Shown here: positions 52,128 through 61,653 of the stretch, one piece after another | How the letters are laid out: each line of letters opens with the position of its first letter | Numbering within the stretch: the stretch's first letter is position 1 | Assembly: GCA_018606645.1 (NCBI GenBank) | Contig: JAGVRI010000018.1 | Span: forward strand, 1 to 64,000 | DNA: 64,000 nt | Direction of reading: 5' to 3' | DNA from: Chloroflexota bacterium | Lineage (GTDB): Bacteria > Chloroflexota > Anaerolineae > JAAYZQ01 | Position numbers and translations under genes: made by a program | Notes under the pieces: generated by a model | Told to the model about the DNA's origin: nothing | Database searches by the model: none | Seen by the model: only the letters and a program-made list of their open reading frames with translations

Positions 52128-53243
52128 TCAGATCCCGAGTTCGGCCCGCGTCCGAATGTAGCGGAGCAACTGTTCCCGCGATAACATGCCAACCATCTGA
52201 CCGCCCTGGACCACCGGGACCTGGTTGACATTGGCATCATCCATTATCTGCAATGCGGCTAACAGGGCCGTGTCGGGCTGAACCTTGACGGTACGTTCCC
52301 AAGGCACCATGACCTGTTCGAGGGGGGTATGGCCCCAATTGGCCTTGGGCACACGAGTGATGTCGGCCAAGGTCAGCACGCCGCGCAATCGGTCCTCATC
52401 GGCCACAAAGAAACAGCGCCGTCCCCCGCTCAGGATCTGCTCTTCGACCAGTTGCGCCAGCGGCATTTGGCCGGGCACGAGCAGGCAATCGCGGCTCATG
52501 ACCTGGGAGACCGTCACGTCGCGCAGCGACTGTTGCAGGTTGGCCTGGGCGTAGCTGGAGGCTGCCGCATTTTGCAGAAACCAGCCGATAAAGGCCAGCC
52601 ACAGGCCGTTGAAAAAGTTGCCGCTGAGAATCGTCAGCAGGCCGAACCCGATAAAGCCAAAGGCTGTGAGCTGACCGGTGAAGGTGGCAACCCTGGTGGC
52701 CTTTTGAAAGTTCCCGGTGATCTGCCAGACGATAGCGCGCAGCACCCGGCCCCCGTCCAGGGGAAAGCCGGGGATCAGGTTAAAGCCGGCCAGGATCAGG
52801 TTGATGCGCATCAGCCACAGGCTGGGGGCGGCCAGGTAGGGGATCGCCTGATCAAGCAACCACAAGCCACCGAACCCCAGGCCCAGCCCTAGACTGGTCA
52901 GTGGGCCGGCCAGGGCAATGCGAAACTCGGCACCGGCGTTGGGCGGTTCGCGGCCGATCTGGGCTACGCCGCCAAAGATAAAGAGGGTGATGCCCCGCAC
53001 CGGGATCTGGTTGCGGAGAGCCACTACCGAGTGGCTCAATTCGTGGGCCAGGACTGAGCCAAAGAACAGCAGGCTGGTCATGGCGCCCAATCCCCAGTAG
53101 GCAGAGGTTGGCAGAGAGGGGTACTCGGTCGGGAAATAGCCTACGGCCAGCGACCAGGTGACCAAGCCAAAGATCAGGAACCAACTGATATGCAGCCCAA
53201 CCGGAATGCCTAGAATCCGACCCAACCTCACGCTCGCTTCCAT
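52128..53243 (-). CDS. Site-2 protease-type membrane metallopeptidase with CBS domains
   Basis: 371 residues from ATG 53243 (AAGGAG upstream). Six membrane helices. HELSH (about residue 70) and GFPLDGGRVLRA (about 160) give the zinc site of the rip/S2P family. Two CBS domains occupy about residues 250-370 (VSQVMSRDCLLV, LEQVMVPWERTV, VNQVPVVQGGQMVGMLSREQL) and probably sense adenine nucleotides. It processes membrane-bound regulators; the substrate is unknown. Confidence 0.92.
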   Translation of the reverse strand: MEASVRLGRILGIPVGLHISWFLIFGLVTWSLAVGYFPTEYPSLPTSAYWGLGAMTSLLFFGSVLAHELSHSVVALRNQIPVRGITLFIFGGVAQIGREPPNAGAEFRIALAGPLTSLGLGLGFGGLWLLDQAIPYLAAPSLWLMRINLILAGFNLIPGFPLDGGRVLRAIVWQITGNFQKATRVATFTGQLTAFGFIGFGLLTILSGNFFNGLWLAFIGWFLQNAAASSYAQANLQQSLRDVTVSQVMSRDCLLVPGQMPLAQLVEEQILSGGRRCFFVADEDRLRGVLTLADITRVPKANWGHTPLEQVMVPWERTVKVQPDTALLAALQIMDDANVNQVPVVQGGQMVGMLSREQLLRYIRTRAELGI

Positions 53244-53308
53244 CGTATCGTTCTCCTTTACTAAAATCGCATCTGCGCTCGTGTCCGAGAGCACAAGCTT
53301 TGGGGACC

Positions 53309-54970
53309 TTATCCCTCCCCGGTTCCCGGCCGCTCGGCGGCCATCTCGGTCGGCAAAGTCACCGTAAACGTGCTCCCCTGCCCCAATTGGCTTTGGACGG
53401 TCACCGTGCCGCCATGGGCTTCGGTGATCTCCTTGACCACGGCCAGACCGAGGCCACTCCCTCCATACCGGCGCCGCGTCGTACCATCTACCTGGTAGAA
53501 ACGTTCAAAGATCCGTTCATGATGTTCAGGAGCAATGCCGATGCCGGTGTCCACTACCTGCAGCACTGCCTGCCCATCGCTGTAGCCCAGACGGATGGTG
53601 ACCTGCCCTCCAGCGGGCGTAAACTTGACGGCATTAGCCACCAGGTTATCGATCACCTTGCGCAACTGACCGGCATCGCCGTAGACAGGCGGCACCGGGG
53701 AACCAATCTCGATGGAGAGCGTCAGGCCGGACCGCTCGGCCAGGACCTTGAAATCGGCGCTCGCCGCCCTTACCAGTTCGGTCAAGTCCACTGCTTCTCG
53801 GACCGGCGGGCGCGTTTCCTTGCCCAGGAGAGTGGTGATCTGCTCTACCAGGTCCCGCAGCACCAGGGTTCGCTCCAGGATGATCTCCAGCGCTCCCTGT
53901 TGTTGCTCCTGCAACTCACCCATTTCACCCGAAACCAGGAGTTCGGCATAGGCCAGGATCATGGACAGGGGGGTGCGCAGTTCATGGGACACGTTCTGGA
54001 TAAACTCGCTCTTGAGACGGTCCAGCTCCCGCTGCTGTTCCAGGGCGCGGGCCAGAGCGGCCGCTCGCTGCTGCTCTGTGGCATACATGCGCGAGTTTTC
54101 CAGGGCAATGGCCAGTTGCCCCCCCAAGATCGACAACAGGTTGACTTCACTCGGCGACAGACTCGCTCTGGGTCGGCTCTCAGCCGTGTAGCCGATGCTC
54201 AGAATCCCCACCGGGTTCTTGGCCGTGCGCAGGGGAACCAGGACCAGAGTAGTCAGACCCGGGTGCGTGAGCAAGGCCTGAAAAGGAGGTTCGAGGGCAA
54301 TCTCTGAGTTCGGGGTGACCACCCACGGGACGGTTGAGCTGAGGATCTGTTCAGAGGTTTGCGGACCGATCCGGGTGCGTCGCAACCCGAGCCCGGCCTC
54401 GTTCGACCAGCCAAGAGCCGCCACGACGCGCAGTTCATCCTGCTCCAGCACCATTAGTGCCGCCTGGTCCGCCTGGGTCTGACGCGCTACTACCTCCAGG
54501 AGATGGCGGGCCAGCGATTCCAAATCAACCTCAGTCAGTAGTGTCTGGCTGATTTCGAGGATCGGCAGTTGGGCCTGTAACCGCTGCCGTTCTTGCTCCC
54601 TGTACCTCTGGGTCAGGGCTTCTTCGACAGCCTGGATGAGTTCATCGAAACCAAAAGGTTTGAGGATGAACCCCCGGGCTCCGGCGCTCAGGGCCTGGAT
54701 GGCCTTGTCCAGGGTGGCATAGCCGGTGATAATCACCGCCGTCAGGTTGGGATCCAACTCGCGGGCCCGCCGGAGCAACGTCAACCCATCGACGTGAGGC
54801 ATCTTGACGTCCAGGATCAGCAGGTCAAACGTTTCCTGCTCCAGGCAGGTCAGCGCCTCCAGGCTGCTCGTCAAGCCGTGGACGTCAAAGCCCAACGGCG
54901 TCAACATTTCGACGCACAACCGCACAATCTGTGGCTCATCATCAACCACCAGGATCCGTTCGTGGGCCAT
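53309..54970 (-). CDS. Hybrid sensor kinase: receiver-GAF-HisKA-HATPase
   Basis: 553 residues. The receiver domain lies at residues 1-120 (LVVDDE, LLILDVKMP with the phospho-Asp, LKPFGF). A GAF domain covers about 140-290, the HisKA box FIQNVSHELRTPLSMI has its His near 330, and an ATPase domain follows with DNLVANAVKFTP, DTGIGIAPE, and GGSGLGLAVV. An N-terminal receiver on a kinase suggests it is switched by another kinase. The preceding gene, 3 bp upstream, encodes one. No DNA-binding output is linked. Confidence 0.93.
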   Translation of the reverse strand: MAHERILVVDDEPQIVRLCVEMLTPLGFDVHGLTSSLEALTCLEQETFDLLILDVKMPHVDGLTLLRRARELDPNLTAVIITGYATLDKAIQALSAGARGFILKPFGFDELIQAVEEALTQRYREQERQRLQAQLPILEISQTLLTEVDLESLARHLLEVVARQTQADQAALMVLEQDELRVVAALGWSNEAGLGLRRTRIGPQTSEQILSSTVPWVVTPNSEIALEPPFQALLTHPGLTTLVLVPLRTAKNPVGILSIGYTAESRPRASLSPSEVNLLSILGGQLAIALENSRMYATEQQRAAALARALEQQRELDRLKSEFIQNVSHELRTPLSMILAYAELLVSGEMGELQEQQQGALEIILERTLVLRDLVEQITTLLGKETRPPVREAVDLTELVRAASADFKVLAERSGLTLSIEIGSPVPPVYGDAGQLRKVIDNLVANAVKFTPAGGQVTIRLGYSDGQAVLQVVDTGIGIAPEHHERIFERFYQVDGTTRRRYGGSGLGLAVVKEITEAHGGTVTVQSQLGQGSTFTVTLPTEMAAERPGTGEG

Positions 54971-54973
54971 GAT

Positions 54974-57142
54974 CTATTCTCCGTCCCCATTCGGTATTGG
55001 AAGCCACACCGTGAACCGGCTGCCGACCCCTTCTTCACTCTCCACCGTGATGCGTCCCCCGTGCTCGCGGACAATGCCCAAGCTCACCGCCAATCCCAGG
55101 CCGGTACCCTGGCCGACCGGTCTGGTGGTGAAGAACGGTTCAAAGATGCGCGGCAGATTCTCGGCAGAGATGCCTATTCCGGTGTCGGCAATCCGGATGG
55201 CCACCTCTCTTCCCGCCCGCTCGGTCGTCACCGCCAGGGTGCCCCCATCGGGCATGGCGTGGAGAGCGTTGGTGATCAGGTTGAGAAACACCTGTTTCAT
55301 GCGGTTGACGGAGAGCATCACCGGAGGCAGATCGCGGGCATACCCCTCCATTAATTGGACATGGTGGTTTTTCAGTTGCTGACGAACCAGGGCGATGGTT
55401 TCCTGCATTACGTTGTTGACATTGGTCGGTTCCCGGATGGCATTGGTCTGCTGGGAAAAGTCCAGCAGTCCTCGGACGATATCCCGGGCCCGGCGGGCTT
55501 CGTCGCTGATCACCTGCAGATCGCCTCGGATCGGGTCATCCGCTTTGATATTCCTGAATACCAGCTCCGCGAATCCCAGGATCGAGGTCAGTGGGTTATT
55601 CAGTTCATGGGCTACCCCAGCCGCCAGTTCGCCAATCGCCGCCATCTTGGCCGATTGAACCAGTTGGGCCTGGGTCCGTTGGAGTTCATCGATCCGCTGT
55701 TGAAGGTCAGCGTAGAGCCGCGCATTGGCGATGGCCAGCGCCGCCTGGTCGGCAAAGGCTTGGGCGATCTGGGCTTCGCGCCTGGTATAGAAACCGGGGC
55801 GCTGGTGTCCCAGAATCAACAATCCGAGGGCCTGTCCTTTCACCACCAGCGGGATGCCCAACCAGCAGCGCAGACACGGGCCTTCCTCACAGTGAGCCCA
55901 GCGAGGGTCTGCCTGAATGTCCGGGATGATCGCCGGGCGCCGGCTGGCCAACACCTCCTGGACATAGGCCAGATCCTTGATCAATAGGGAGGGCAGCCCC
56001 GGGCCTTCGCTCCATAATCCTCGCTGACCAACCATTTCAATACCATTCTCTGTGACCAGCACGATCGAGGCATGATCAAATGTCACAACCTGCCCTAACT
56101 GATCCAGGATCAGGGGCCACACCTGTTTGCTGTCCAGGCAAGAGTTCAGCACGCCAGCCGCTTCGCGCAGCGTCTCGGCCAGTTCGCGCTGACGCTGTTC
56201 CGCCTCCAAGAGCCGAGTGTTGACGATGGCGACGGCGGCCAGCGGCGCAAACTGCTCCAGCAGCGCCACATCGGCCGGGGAGAAGGTACGGGGGGCGCCA
56301 TCCACCAGGCCCAAGACGCCCAGCATCTGCCCTTGCCAGAGGATGGGCACAGCCACCACCCCGACTGAACCCAGTCCGGCAAGCTGTTCAGCTCGCCCCT
56401 CCCAGCCGCCATAATCCGCCACGGTGATCGGCTGGCCGCTTTCCAGGACCTTACCGGCCAGGCCCTCTCCCCGTCGGAGCACGACTCCGAGCCAATCACG
56501 GGACAGGTTGTGGAGGAAGCCGAGCTCCAGGTCGTCCGTCTCGGGTCGGTAGAGGTAAATGCCGCCCCCTTTGACTTTGAGCAAATCTACTGCCCGCGCG
56601 ACGATGGCCGGCAACAACTCCGGCAGCGCCCGCTGAGAGGCCAGGTCCAGGGCGGTGTTATGGAGCGCCGTCAGCATCTCGATCCGGTGCCGGAGCTCTG
56701 CTTCTACCTGCTTCCGCCGGCTGATGTTGCGCGCCACGGAGACGTTGTACTCCTGGCCCTCGAACTCCAGGAAATTGGCCGTGACCTCGACTGGAAATAT
56801 GTGTCCCTCTTTGGTTCGATGGCACGATTCGAAGGTAAAAGAGCCCCGCTCTTTGATCTGTTGCCAGTGGTCAGGCCAGACCTCCGGCCCAAAGTTCGGA
56901 TCGACATCGTGGACCGTCATGGTCAGCAACTCTTCGCGCGAATAGCCCAGATTGCGGCAGGCCGCTTCATTGACGTAAAGGAACCGGGCATCTGGCCCGA
57001 TCCAGGCAATGGCATCGAGGGCATGGTCCATAGCGAACTGAGCCAATCGCAAATTGCGAATCACCGTTCCTTCATCTGACTCGGGATTCTGTATCGGGTC
57101 TGCTTCCTGTGAAACTGGTTTGGTCGAATCAGGCTCGATCAT
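54974..57142 (-). CDS. Soluble sensor histidine kinase: PAS-GAF-GAF-HisKA-HATPase
   Basis: 722 residues without membrane helices. PAS is at about 30-150 (DAIAWIGPDARFLYVNEAA, NISRRKQVE). A first GAF lies at about 165-310 and a second at about 330-480 with CEEGPCLRCWLG, a cysteine group that might bind a cofactor. The HisKA box is GVAHELNNPLTSILGF and the ATPase has NLITNALHAMPDGG, DTGIGI and GTGLGLAVS. It probably senses an intracellular signal and may phosphorylate the receiver of the hybrid kinase encoded next. Confidence 0.94.
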   Translation of the reverse strand: MIEPDSTKPVSQEADPIQNPESDEGTVIRNLRLAQFAMDHALDAIAWIGPDARFLYVNEAACRNLGYSREELLTMTVHDVDPNFGPEVWPDHWQQIKERGSFTFESCHRTKEGHIFPVEVTANFLEFEGQEYNVSVARNISRRKQVEAELRHRIEMLTALHNTALDLASQRALPELLPAIVARAVDLLKVKGGGIYLYRPETDDLELGFLHNLSRDWLGVVLRRGEGLAGKVLESGQPITVADYGGWEGRAEQLAGLGSVGVVAVPILWQGQMLGVLGLVDGAPRTFSPADVALLEQFAPLAAVAIVNTRLLEAEQRQRELAETLREAAGVLNSCLDSKQVWPLILDQLGQVVTFDHASIVLVTENGIEMVGQRGLWSEGPGLPSLLIKDLAYVQEVLASRRPAIIPDIQADPRWAHCEEGPCLRCWLGIPLVVKGQALGLLILGHQRPGFYTRREAQIAQAFADQAALAIANARLYADLQQRIDELQRTQAQLVQSAKMAAIGELAAGVAHELNNPLTSILGFAELVFRNIKADDPIRGDLQVISDEARRARDIVRGLLDFSQQTNAIREPTNVNNVMQETIALVRQQLKNHHVQLMEGYARDLPPVMLSVNRMKQVFLNLITNALHAMPDGGTLAVTTERAGREVAIRIADTGIGISAENLPRIFEPFFTTRPVGQGTGLGLAVSLGIVREHGGRITVESEEGVGSRFTVWLPIPNGDGE

Positions 57143-57306
57143 GGCTCCCTTTAGCCCCCTATTGCGAACTTGCAGGATGCAAAACCTGCGGGGAAGGTTG
57201 CCCTGTTGGTTAGTTCAGCACTCCAAGGGCTCAATACTCCCTGGCAAACGGTTCCCGCGCCGGGAAACAGAAGCCAACCAATCAGGAAACACATCCTTGG
57301 GAGGGT

Positions 57307-57336
57307 ATTATATCAACACCCTGACGAAATTGCCAG
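57307..57336 (-). promoter_or_regulatory. Possible promoter of the sensor kinase pair
   Basis: On the minus strand CTGGCA (57331-57336), 18-nt spacer, TATAAT (57307-57312). Leader about 160 nt. The -35 is weak. Confidence 0.3.
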
Positions 57337-57348
57337 TTCTGGAGGGTT

Positions 57349-57391
57349 CAAAAAAAGAACCTCCCGCAGGTTCGCAGCCTGCGGGAGGGTT
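57349..57391 (-). terminator. Intrinsic terminator of the minus-strand sugar operon
   Basis: On the minus strand an 11-bp stem (CCTCCCGCAGG and its complement, 57360-57370 and 57378-57388; loop 57371-57377) is followed by TTCTTTTTTT. It lies 12 bp after the oxidoreductase stop. Confidence 0.88.
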
Positions 57392-57402
57392 GGCTTGTCG
57401 GC

Positions 57403-58416
57403 CTAGATCGAGACAGCCTCTCCGAGTTCGGCCGAGCGATAGGCTGCTTCCAGGACCCGCATGGCCCACAGCCCATCCAGGCCGCCGGGCGAGGGCTCCC
57501 TGTCTTCCAGGATGCAGTCCAGAAAATGGTCCATCTGCGCCTGGTACATGGGCAGGTCGCATTGTTGTTTCCGGGATGGCATCCTGGGATGGGTTACACT
57601 CCATACCCCTTCGACAAAGGTGTGCAATTCTGAAGGCAGGGCGCGGGCATAGCCTCGGGTACCATAGACCTGGGTATATCCCTCCAATCCGTCGGCGTAG
57701 AGGTGGTACCAGCCAGCTTCGATCAAACCGACGATCCCTCCCTCGAATTCGAGCATCACGGTCGCTGTGTCTTCCAGTTCGATATCCCTGAAGTAGCTGC
57801 CGGCCGTGGCAAAGACCTTGGTGGGTCGGACCCCTCCCAGGACATAGCGCAGGGTGTCGATGGAATGGATGCCCATGTCAGCCAGCGCGCCGCCGCCGGC
57901 GAACCGCTTCTGGACGAACCAACTCTGCGGCGGCGGGCCCTCGTACAACCAGATGGCATGGGATTTCACCTTAAAGACCCGGCCCAGCGTCCCGCTGGCG
58001 ACCAGGTCGCGCAGCCAGAGGACCTCCCGGTCAAAGCGCCACATGTGGGCGATCATTAGCTTGCGGCCAGTGCGTTGCGCGGCCTCGATCATCTGTTCCG
58101 CCTCAGCGACGGTGGTCGCCATCGGCTTTTCGCACAACACGTGCTTGCCCGCTTCCAACATCTGGATAGTCACCGGCGCGTGAAGGTAGTTGGGTAGTCC
58201 TATGACCACGGCGTCAATATCGGGGTCGGCAGCCAGAGCGGCAAAGTCGGTATAGGTTTTGGGGATGTGGTACTGCGCGGCCAGGCGCTGCAACGATTCG
58301 GCATGGAGGTTGCCCGCAGCCACCACCTCGGCTTTGGGATGGTTCTGCAGGCAAAGCATGTGAAAGTCGCGGATGATAATGCCGGTGCCGAGGACGGCGA
58401 TTCTGAGTTTCTCCAT
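57403..58416 (-). CDS. Gfo/Idh/MocA-family NAD(P)-dependent oxidoreductase
   Basis: 337 residues. A Rossmann fold starts with RIAVLGTGIIIRD, and VLCEKPMA holds the conserved EKP (Lys near 96). The C-terminal domain begins MIAHMWRFDREV and has the GGGALADMGIHSIDTLRYV motif with the catalytic His. Family members oxidise sugars, inositols or amino-sugar derivatives. It is the last gene of a minus-strand operon, 3 bp after the TIM-barrel isomerase gene. Confidence 0.92.
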   Translation of the reverse strand: MEKLRIAVLGTGIIIRDFHMLCLQNHPKAEVVAAGNLHAESLQRLAAQYHIPKTYTDFAALAADPDIDAVVIGLPNYLHAPVTIQMLEAGKHVLCEKPMATTVAEAEQMIEAAQRTGRKLMIAHMWRFDREVLWLRDLVASGTLGRVFKVKSHAIWLYEGPPPQSWFVQKRFAGGGALADMGIHSIDTLRYVLGGVRPTKVFATAGSYFRDIELEDTATVMLEFEGGIVGLIEAGWYHLYADGLEGYTQVYGTRGYARALPSELHTFVEGVWSVTHPRMPSRKQQCDLPMYQAQMDHFLDCILEDREPSPGGLDGLWAMRVLEAAYRSAELGEAVSI

Positions 58417-58419
58417 TTT

Positions 58420-59382
58420 TCACTCTCCTTTAACATGATATACCAGAGCGGCGATCCTCTCTTTGGATTCACGGTAATAGGGACGGTAACGATCGCGTAG
58501 CTCGAGCACAACTGCGCCCGAGTACCCGGACAGGGCAGAAAAGATATCAGCGAGCGGGATGTCGCCCCATCCCGGGGGCAGGTGCACATCACCTTCACCA
58601 TGGGTGTTCCATTCTCTCGGGCTGTGATATGGTCCCTGGGGCCGACCAAAGTTGTCACTGATGTGGATGTGCCGGACATAAGGAGCAGCTTCCTGGATCG
58701 TACCTAGATAATCGAGTCCGAGGGGCCGGGTCACGGTAAAGAGATGCCCTACGTCCAGCGTGATTCCCAGATTGGGGTGGTGGACCGACTGCACCTGCTC
58801 AACCAATTCCGAGAGGAACAGATCAGGAAAGTAGGTACGCAGCTCGGAAACCGGTTGTCCCACTTTCCGCAACTGCTCGACCTCATAGCCTGTATAGTTC
58901 ATATTCTCCACACAAATGACCACCCCATGGCGGGCCGCCAAGGGCATGAGGTCTTGCAGCCCCCGAGTCTCGGCTTCCCACGCGGCGTTCATTTGAGCCT
59001 CGCTGGGCCATTCAGCAGCGGGCAACCGCAGCCAGTGGAAGGCTGACAACCCACTGTGGTAGACCAGGACTCGCGCCCCCACGGCCGCACACACTTCGAG
59101 TGAGGCGGCCAGTACGTCGCGTTCCAGTTCAGGGTCGCTGGAACATGCCAGGTTCGTGCGGTCGGGATCGTGGACGGTATACTCAAAAGGAAAACTGCGT
59201 GCCAGTGCCACAAGGTCTCGGAGTCGCTGCTGGTGGAGGCGGCCATTGAGGACAACATCCAGATCGTGGACCGAAAGCTCGACCAGCTTAAACCCGCATT
59301 CCTGAAAAAAGGCCAATTCGGCGGCAACGTCTTCCAATATTGGGCCGGCCTTTGCATCGATACCGATCGCGGTCACATTCAT
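58420..59382 (-). CDS. Sugar phosphate isomerase/epimerase (xylose isomerase-like TIM barrel)
   Basis: 320 residues, ATG 59382 after AGGAGAT. Metal ligands of the AP-endonuclease-2 fold are visible: VICVENMNYTG (Glu), GITLDVGHLF (Asp-His), RHIHISDNFG (His-Asp) and VVLELRDR (Glu). Such enzymes isomerise or epimerise keto-sugars or inositols, often together with Gfo/Idh oxidoreductases, as here. Confidence 0.9.
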   Translation of the reverse strand: MNVTAIGIDAKAGPILEDVAAELAFFQECGFKLVELSVHDLDVVLNGRLHQQRLRDLVALARSFPFEYTVHDPDRTNLACSSDPELERDVLAASLEVCAAVGARVLVYHSGLSAFHWLRLPAAEWPSEAQMNAAWEAETRGLQDLMPLAARHGVVICVENMNYTGYEVEQLRKVGQPVSELRTYFPDLFLSELVEQVQSVHHPNLGITLDVGHLFTVTRPLGLDYLGTIQEAAPYVRHIHISDNFGRPQGPYHSPREWNTHGEGDVHLPPGWGDIPLADIFSALSGYSGAVVLELRDRYRPYYRESKERIAALVYHVKGE

Positions 59383-59416
59383 GTCTTATCTCCTGTCCAG
59401 GTCCTGGTCCTGTGTC

Positions 59417-60811
59417 CTATCCCTGTCTGCCACGGCGCCAGATGTGCAGCACCAGCGCCATGATCGCAGGCACCAGTGCAGGCAGATACAGCCAGCTCCG
59501 CCGCTTGTTATTGAGCAAGCGCACCGCTCGCTCGCTGCCAGCTACCACCTGCCCTGCTCCATCTCGCATCCTCAGGGTCCACCTGCCGCTTCGCACGTCC
59601 AACTCCAGACGGTAAGCGCGGAAGGTAGGTTGCTCTTCCGGGGTCTGATCGGAATGGTACTCGGTGATCGTGTAGCCCAGTGCTGTCCCTCCCGTTTGCC
59701 TGACAAGGTAGGGCTGCTCCGTGATACTCCGGATGGTGCGATCCGCGCTCACTACCTCTACCACCCCATCACTCACCAGTTCTTGTGGCACCCAGACCGA
59801 ACGATCTTCCCGCCCTTGGGTGTCCTGTGGGTCCTTGAGTCGTCGGTAGTACGCCTCATTGTACTCCTGCGCCACCCTGGGCTGAAGGTAGAGGACACTG
59901 CCTTCGGCCAGGTACAAGGTCTCATCCGGTATCAGCGATTGCTCCGGTTGAGTCCATTTCTTTTCCGGAATCACCGTATAGCTCAGCCCCCGACGTTGTG
60001 GTCCAAAGGCGACCACGGAGCGGCTCGATCCGGTCACCACCTGACCGCTCGGATCGCGGAGCTGAAGGGTGTAATATCCTTCTTCCGGGGTGAAGACAAA
60101 CGCAGAAATTGGCCGGGTCGCATACAGGTTCGGCGGTGGGGGCTCGACCGGAGGGGAAGGGATCGGGACATCCCTCTCCCCGCTCCCCACCCGTTTCATG
60201 GCCTCGGCCATCTGCTCCTCATACACTTCCCGCGCTTGATCATATTCGGTCATCTGCCTCGCATACGCATCCAACGCGGCCCGGTACGCCGCATACTGCC
60301 GTCCAGCCTCTGCACCTGTGACCAAGGAGACAACCGGTGTCGACGTCCCGGTCCCAGATTGCACCAGGCTCACGGAGGTCGGCTCCACAGTCTTGACCAG
60401 GTGGTCACTTTGCAGCAACTCGAGCGTACCCGACAGAGCCTGGTTCAAGCCAGACCAATCGGCCATATAGCGATCGGTGAGAGGCCAGTAATAGAGCAAT
60501 GTGCGGTGGGCACTCAGAGCTACGGGGTGTTCGATCAGTAGATATAACTCCGGCGTCTGCTCCGGGGCGAAAACCTGGCGATAGCTCGATCCATCGAACG
60601 CCCAGACCTGGTAGGCCATGCCCGCTTGTTTCTGCGGCGCCTGGGCAGTGGCTTGCTGCACTGCAAGGGTCAGACCCAGCCACAAGGCCAGAGGACATGC
60701 CATCCAGAAAAAGCGGAACGGCAGCAAGACCCCGAATGATCTCCGGAAAGGCTTCCCGCTCACGATAGCAGAAGGCGGAGACCAGACGAGCCTCTGTGCC
60801 TCGCACTTCAC
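59417..60811 (-). CDS. Exported, C-terminally membrane-anchored partner of an ABC-2 transporter
   Basis: 464 residues from GTG 60811, which overlaps the TGA of the permease gene (GTGA) and has AGGAG 7 nt upstream. A signal anchor (MACPLALWLGLTLAVQQ) lies at about residues 37-53 and a C-terminal helix (WLYLPALVPAIMALVLHIW) is followed by Arg-rich residues. The long extracellular part holds beta-rich repeats (YYTLQLRDPSGQVVTGSSRS; WTLRMRDGAGQVVAGSERA) and a short coiled coil (YDQAREVYEEQMAEAMKR). No known family recognised. Coupling suggests it works with the ABC-2 transporter. Confidence 0.65.
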   Translation of the reverse strand: MKCEAQRLVWSPPSAIVSGKPFRRSFGVLLPFRFFWMACPLALWLGLTLAVQQATAQAPQKQAGMAYQVWAFDGSSYRQVFAPEQTPELYLLIEHPVALSAHRTLLYYWPLTDRYMADWSGLNQALSGTLELLQSDHLVKTVEPTSVSLVQSGTGTSTPVVSLVTGAEAGRQYAAYRAALDAYARQMTEYDQAREVYEEQMAEAMKRVGSGERDVPIPSPPVEPPPPNLYATRPISAFVFTPEEGYYTLQLRDPSGQVVTGSSRSVVAFGPQRRGLSYTVIPEKKWTQPEQSLIPDETLYLAEGSVLYLQPRVAQEYNEAYYRRLKDPQDTQGREDRSVWVPQELVSDGVVEVVSADRTIRSITEQPYLVRQTGGTALGYTITEYHSDQTPEEQPTFRAYRLELDVRSGRWTLRMRDGAGQVVAGSERAVRLLNNKRRSWLYLPALVPAIMALVLHIWRRGRQG

Positions 60812-61653
60812 GGCTGTACTCCTCTCCGCTCCAGGCTCACTTTTGCCAGGAGCAACCATCCTGAGCTATAGACCAGCGCCGCGGTGGAGGCGAGGCCATA
60901 GTCTACCCAGTCGTTGTCAAACAGGGCTCGCAACCCCCGTGGCAGGTAGCTAAACGGTGAAATCCAGGTTATCACCCGGCTGAGCAGGCCAACGGTGCGG
61001 CTGATTGGTAGCAACAAACCAGACAGTTGCTCTGGCGCAAGGCTGCCCAGGTAGGCATGAAGAGCTTCGATCACCACCAGCACCACACTGATTGCCAGGA
61101 AGATCAAGATCGATCCCCGCGTATCCCGGCTCAGCGACCCGACCCACATGCCAAAGGAGATAATGGCCATCGCAGTCAGTGCAGAGAGGAGCATCGATGC
61201 GATCAACCGAGGCGAGAAACCCAGGCCAGCGATGGCGACGATGCCCGCCAGCCCAACCATCACTACCCCACAGAACACCAAATAAGCCAGAACTTTGGCT
61301 ACCAGCCAGCTCAACAAGTAGCTCCATGAAGTGACGGGACCGAATGACAATACCAATAACGTTCCTTGCTGGCGTTCGAGACTGATGCCTACGGCGATGA
61401 GCAACGCCAGATAGACAGCCGCCAGGTTGAGGAGGACAGAGAGTGGAACCCGAAGCGGATCGCGGCTCACCGCCAATCCGGCCGTGGTCACAAACGATAT
61501 AAAGTCCCCGACCACGGCCGCCGAGAGGATCAGACCGCCGGTGGCCACCACATAGAAAGAGCGACCATGCAGTAATGCCCAGATCCGGTAGCGAACCAGG
61601 ACCCACCAGGCGCGACGCACGGCGCGGGCACCGAGCACGGCCAGATCAAGCAT
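60808..61653 (-). CDS. ABC-2 type transporter permease
   Basis: 281 residues from ATG 61653, overlapping the ATPase gene by 8 bp. Six membrane helices are seen, starting after a positively charged N-terminus (RAVRRAWWVLVRYRIW). The core AVYLALLIAVGISLERQQGTLLVLSF is typical of ABC-2/NosY-type permeases. Export of a lipid, polymer or drug-like compound is possible. The substrate cannot be told from sequence. Confidence 0.85.
   Translation of the reverse strand: MLDLAVLGARAVRRAWWVLVRYRIWALLHGRSFYVVATGGLILSAAVVGDFISFVTTAGLAVSRDPLRVPLSVLLNLAAVYLALLIAVGISLERQQGTLLVLSFGPVTSWSYLLSWLVAKVLAYLVFCGVVMVGLAGIVAIAGLGFSPRLIASMLLSALTAMAIISFGMWVGSLSRDTRGSILIFLAISVVLVVIEALHAYLGSLAPEQLSGLLLPISRTVGLLSRVITWISPFSYLPRGLRALFDNDWVDYGLASTAALVYSSGWLLLAKVSLERRGVQP

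Noticed and set aside
59381..60541. Plus-strand open frame of 386 codons opposite the ABC-2 partner gene
   Set aside because: No motifs; the minus-strand gene is translationally coupled to its neighbour by a GTGA overlap.
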